Below, one piece after another: positions 20,351 to 24,500 of a stretch of DNA of 24,500 nt. How positions within the stretch are numbered: the stretch's first letter is position 1; every line of letters starts with the position of its first letter. The translations under genes and the position numbers were made by a program. The DNA lies in assembly GCF_026151205.1 (NCBI RefSeq), contig NC_087074.1:19049240-19073739 (forward strand), written 5' to 3'. The notes beneath the pieces are model-generated. The model was given only the letters and a program-made list of their open reading frames with translations, had not been told where the DNA came from and did not search any database. Source of the stretch: Bolinopsis microptera. Lineage: Eukaryota > Ctenophora > Tentaculata > Lobata > Bolinopsidae.

Positions 20351-22050
20351 ACCTAAAAACAGAGAAAATTTACATTGCAGAATAGACATTGCAAAATAGA
20401 CTAATTAGTAACAACAACTTGAACTTGTTAACCCCCTTCCCCCCTAAGCACTAAATAAAATGCAGATAAGATGCAGATGAGCAGTAAGCTGGAACCACCC
20501 TAACCCTTAACTGCTCTTGTCGATTGCATGGACACGAACATACAATTAAATCGTAATAATTTTTTTCAACTGTCAACAAGGAAGCTTGCGAATTTTATTA
20601 CATTAATTGATTGTACTGATTAAAATAAATGATAAAATTTGAAAATTGTTTTATTTAAAAATTAGTTAATTACTTAATTTCTTCACCAAGGAATGCAACA
20701 GATAGTAAGACAAACTAGTTTGGTAGGTCCTCAAATAGCGGCTACAGGTAAAAACGAGCCTTAGTTTCACTATATTTGCTCATTACTCAGGGGATTATCA
20801 TCGATTTTAATGAAGTATTAATATAAGGGTGACTAAAGGAGACAAATGTCAAGTAGAACAATACGATTGATCGTGAACACGTGTTGCTTATTTACACCAA
20901 AAACAAATTTAGGATTGAAATAATTTGGCACCTCCTCAACAGTTTGGCCTAAAGCTCTTATTCGTTGTTCAACTGATATCTCAAAGCCGTGTCTCAAGAT
21001 GACCCACTATCGTGACTCAATTGTCGGTCCTCTACTTTGATTGGTTTACTAACAATGGCATTTAAGATTCGTTCCTGTTACACGTCGTTTGTATCAGACG
21101 AAATGTCTCTTTCCTTAAAATTTGCTTCAAAATGTAATAGATGTGCGATCAGGCACTTTGGGGGGATAAGAGGCAAAGGCTGACGGATACTAGTAAGATG
21201 AGAATGTAAGCCACAAACCTGTGAACGACGAGTGAAAGACACTATAACATGATTGAATGTGTGACATCCGAAATTTCGTCAAGGAAAGAGATAAGATTTA
21301 CAATGATATTTACAATAATGCCTCTCTGGGCATCTCCTACAAAGAGTTCTTCATAACTGATCTATTACGTTTTAGAGTCTAACAAATAGAGAATACAAAA
21401 GAGGCTGACTGAAAGCTTCTAAGCTTGTAAACTTCTAACCTATACAGCTGCGATTCGAAACTAAGCGGGATGATAAGGGTGGCAACTTGAACGTGAAAAC
21501 TCCCAATTGAGACTGATTGAAAGACGTCTACTAGCTGCATAACACATTTCAACCGTTTGTCCTTTAGAGTGTCCATCTAATCAAGATGTAAAAAATTCAA
21601 AGATTAGTGATTGACGACTTCAAAATTTTGAATTAACCAGATAGTCAGAAATTAATAAATGAAATTGAGTTTTTTCAATAAAGTAAGTGAGCTGGTTAGT
21701 GGGTTATAAACCTACGATTTGCATAATATTCGTGATTTCTGCCATGACACACACACACACACACAATTTGCTGTGATTGATTAAAATAAAAATTTACTGT
21801 TTTCTTGAATTTTTTGGCTTCTTAATAAATAAAATGAAGTTTCATAAGTTCGACTAACGATACCTTCAGCTTTTAATTTCAACATATTTTGTATTTGTTT
21901 GACGGATGTTACTCGTCCGAATTTCTTCGAAGTAGAGCGCGCCACTTTATTTTTGCAACATTAGCAATTAGCTCTATATTTGTTTTAATACAATTACATT
22001 GCATGTACATGTCACATAATTGGGTAGTTGAATGAAACGTGTGCTACAAA
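20351..22050. other. Gene-free AT-rich DNA upstream of the TTC9-like gene
   Basis: 1.7 kb with no frame I can support. It includes a (CA)9 microsatellite at 21747-21764. A 42-codon frame at 21055-21183 (+) is too short and unsupported. Confidence 0.45.
21747..21764. repeat. (AC)9 dinucleotide microsatellite
   Basis: Nine uninterrupted AC units. Confidence 0.95.
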
Positions 22051-22078
22051 TGTTTGATTGACGGTGTCAACCCATCGA

Positions 22079-22109
22079 GATCGTTGCTCTGCGAAGCAGA
22101 GTAACGATC
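22079..22109. repeat. Strong hairpin at the edge of the GC-rich patch
   Basis: Arms gatcgttgctctgc and gcagagtaacgatc pair over 14 bp (one G-T wobble) around a gaa loop. It is followed by gacgatgcgaagcaagaatg, which repeats part of the stem/loop sequence. Confidence 0.8.
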
Positions 22110-22513
22110 GACGATGCGAAGCAAGAATGCTAGTTTGCGCGGCGCGTCGAAGTCCTCCAATACATATCTCTTCGCAGAATACTGCGTACTGCTCAGTACT
22201 TTATGCTCGAGTGGTACCGATGTTCACAGAGGCGCGCGCGCGCTCGATCCAATCACGTGGCTTTTGGAATCTTTTCATTATTGGAATTGCAGTTAAGTGT
22301 TCACGGCCTGTACTGCGCGAATTAATTTACGATTTCAATTCATGGCAGCTCGGCGCGGCACAGTATCGCATCGCGCTACAATGCGCGAACGACAGAAATT
22401 TCCCTAAAAATTATTCTGCTTCTGAAATTTTGGCTCTAGTAATTAATAAATGTAACATGTAATTGTAAATTAACAATTGAATAGATCCTGCGCGCGGCGC
22501 TTACAGCTGCACC

Positions 22514-22641
22514 TTGTAGCGCGATGCACTACTGGGTCGCGCGTGCATCAAATAATGCTTCTATCAACCACTTCGGTAGATCGGCGAGATGCACCAATGT
22601 GCCTCACCGAGCTGCGAAGGATTGACATCGTGAATCAAGGA
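22514..22641. repeat. About 127-bp direct repeat, copy A
   Basis: Runs from ttgtagcgcgatgc to gaatcaagga. It matches 22777-22902 along its whole length with scattered substitutions and a 2-bp gap. Shared blocks include gcgcgatgc, atgcttct, ccgagctgcga and attgacatcgt. Confidence 0.8.
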
Positions 22642-22776
22642 GTGCTGGTCAGTAGTGGGTTAAGTTATAAGCAATACACTTTTATCCAGCTTGCTAGTTC
22701 ATTGCTTGCTACTCCAATCACTTATGCGAGAAGCTCGAAAACAGCGCCGCGCATTGGGATTGATTTTTAGCGCGAT

Positions 22777-22902
22777 TTGTAGCGCGATGCGTTACTGGGC
22801 CGCGCCGCGCACTCAATTATGCTTCTCGCAACCACGCTAGATCAGCGAAATGCGCTACTGGGCCTTGCCGAGCTGCGATGAATTGACATCGTAAATTAAG
22901 GA
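22777..22902. repeat. About 127-bp direct repeat, copy B
   Basis: Second copy, same orientation, 263 bp to the right of copy A. Within copy B, gcgctactgggcc and gcgttactgggcc form an internal repeat about 64 bp apart. Confidence 0.8.
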
Positions 22903-23497
22903 TTGATGTGCCAGGTAAAATAAATCAACAATGTACAAAATAGTTTTAAAAATTTGAGGCACATTTGTAATAATTTTTGCAATTTTTTTCAAAAATTTTT
23001 AACGATCATAGACTGTGTATTTTTAAACAAATTTGTTTAATATAATTTGTAATTCCACATGTAATTGATACATGTTTCGTATCCAAATATCAGAGATATA
23101 ATGGATACACCATGAAGGAACACCTCCGCGCGGCGTAAGTAAATTTACAAGTTCGCGCGAAAAATTGTCTTATTTTCCTGGCGCTTTGTTCTCGCGCCGG
23201 GAGTGAATCACTAATTAGCTAACTACTTCACTAACATAATCTACAATGCGAAGTAAGAGTTACCACGTTACTCTTTTATTTCTCCGTTAAGCCTACAATT
23301 CTAATAACTAACAATGGAGTATGAGGTCAATTAAATGTCCATAGATATGGATTATAGAAATTATATAAACACATAATTGAACAGCATGAGACAAGTGGAA
23401 AACTAACAAACGAATAGATTTCAAGCTCGTAAAGGATCGTTGCTGGATATTGGAGATTTCAAAACTGTAGTCCGACAGTCAAAGTTCTCTTGTCTAA

Positions 23498-23615
23498 CTT
23501 TAGTGCGTATCGAACTTGACTCCAGATAGAGCACTTTAGTTCGACAGAGTCGAACCTCAGGGTTTGTCGAACTACATGGTATAAGTGACGAACTAGAGTG
23601 CGTGTCGAACTTGGG
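23498..23615. repeat. Cluster of tcgaac/gttcga motifs with a diverged direct repeat
   Basis: tttagtgcgtatcgaacttg at about 23500 recurs as tagagtgcgtgtcgaacttg at about 23595. Between them lie gttcgac, gtcgaac and gtcgaac. It looks like a decayed tandem or inverted-repeat element. Confidence 0.55.
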
Positions 23616-24274
23616 TACGTGTACCGATAGTGTGGTTGGTTTTATCCGATTTTTAAAGATTTTTATGGAGGTTGTACCATTGTAAAACTTACATTGTGAC
23701 AGTATAGATGGCGAAATATTTTTGAAAATGGTCCTAACACAGCTTTGATACTAACAATAACATTGGGTGAATAGATTGGGTGAACAAACTATGAAGCAGG
23801 CAATTATATGTGCTCATCCATCATTCTGCATATGTAAGCTCAGTAGTTTAATTGCTGATTCATACTCAATGGTGAATCGATAGAATTCATGTGTCGGAGA
23901 TCTCGTGAGAACACCTTTTAATAATTATAGCCCTCAGGATCGCATTATCCTGATCCGGCCGTAATGTGTATTGAGGTATGCACTAATTGTAGTGGTGAAC
24001 GGTTGCAGCTCAGGCTATGTTTCAGTATAACTATATATCAGAGATCGCAGTATATTTACATTCTACTCGGATTGCAGATTGAAATATTTTCCTGTTGGAA
24101 CCATGACACATGCAGGGGAATACCAAAATATTAATTGTAGTTGTACAACTAATATGATCAATAATTAATAACGGCAACGCTAATTTGTCCTTATTGGACT
24201 TTATTTTTACGGACATAAGTTAATAGTTGCTGCAAATGCCAAATGCTACAACTACAAGTTAATCCCTAGCGTTC

Positions 24275-24440
24275 ATTTTAATGTCCGTTCATTTTAATTT
24301 TAATATCCGTTCGAATATTGGCGGACGTTTTAAATTGTAATTAAATAGACCATTGAGCGGTCGCGTTTATTTTAATGTCCGCTCAAAATTATTCCCGTTC
24401 ACATTATTTCCGGTTGCAGTACGGGTAAAATAACGTCCGA
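24275..24440. repeat. Repeated ttttaatgtccg/cggacgtt motifs
   Basis: Motif copies: attttaatgtccgttc (24275-24290), ttttaatatccgttc (24298-24312), inverted ggcggacgtttt (about 24320-24331), ttttaatgtccgctc (24370-24384) and taacgtccg (24431-24439). The mixed orientation suggests a degraded inverted-repeat element. Confidence 0.5.
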
Positions 24441-24500
24441 ATAAAGCTATCCGATAAGTTCAGGCAGAGCTTTCGGACTGCGTAAAACTAAACAACTTGA

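Larger units (their letters stand above)
22110..22910. other. GC-rich island rich in GCGC/CGCG words
   Basis: An 800-bp patch of local CpG and GCGC enrichment (ggcgcgcgcgcgc at about 22230, gcgcgcggcgc at 22490, ccgcgccgcgc at 22800) inside otherwise AT-rich DNA. It contains a duplicated unit (listed separately). Open frames here are probably a by-product of the composition. It may be an unmethylated promoter-like island or a repeat-derived patch. Confidence 0.55.
22911..24500. other. Gene-free right end of the window with short repeats
   Basis: No supported coding frame. Contents: a second small GC-rich spot (23128-23205), a cluster of tcgaac/gttcga motifs (23498-23615) and spaced atgtccg motifs (24275-24440). 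Confidence 0.45.

Noticed and set aside
21055-21183. 42-codon + strand frame beginning MAFKIRSC
   Set aside because: Too short, and no conserved pattern or splice partner found.
22058-22462. 134-codon + strand frame in the GC-rich patch
   Set aside because: Composition-driven: it begins with a translated hairpin and resembles no protein I know.

Overview
This is intron-rich nuclear DNA from an animal, probably a non-vertebrate. AT-rich intergenic DNA, 27 short spliced exons with GT-AG borders, a rhodopsin-type receptor and a CDK2AP/DOC-1 protein all point to Metazoa. The intron density and the divergent single-exon receptor would suit a slowly evolving lineage such as a cnidarian or another non-bilaterian, but I cannot fix the phylum from the sequence alone.

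Layout. Positions 292-1431 (+) hold an intronless seven-transmembrane receptor. Positions 3053-3529 (-) hold an intronless eIF5A. Positions 4135-18299 (-) are filled by one large gene, ASCC3, the Ski2-like tandem helicase of the ASC-1/RQT complex. I rebuilt it as 27 exons. Their summed length is 6933 nt, exactly 2311 codons including the stop, and the splice phases agree at the junctions. Downstream of its promoter side lie two short genes on the same strand: a CDK2AP1/2 (DOC-1) homologue (19030-19440) and a TTC9-type TPR protein (19790-20350). The last 4.1 kb (20400-24500) shows no gene. It holds a GC-rich patch with a duplicated ~127-bp unit, a strong hairpin, and several short repeat families.

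How the genes relate. eIF5A helps ribosomes through difficult peptide bonds, and ASCC3 pulls apart collided ribosomes. Both act on stalled translation and sit head to tail 0.6 kb apart. Four genes in a row (TTC9, CDK2AP, ASCC3, eIF5A) share the minus strand. Most have a 3' splice acceptor only a few bases before the start codon, which fits either spliced-leader trans-splicing or short 5'UTR introns.

Most interesting points: (1) the predicted ASCC3 has a C-terminal extension of about 110 residues with four PPG[F/L] motifs, the known ligand type of the GIGYF GYF domain, followed by an acidic tail; (2) ASCC3 exon 20 is 2.5 kb in a gene whose other exons are 94-292 nt; (3) ASCC3 introns hold a related set of palindromic/inverted-repeat elements, a small opposite-strand ORF bracketed by two near-identical palindromes, and a G-rich 46-bp minisatellite.
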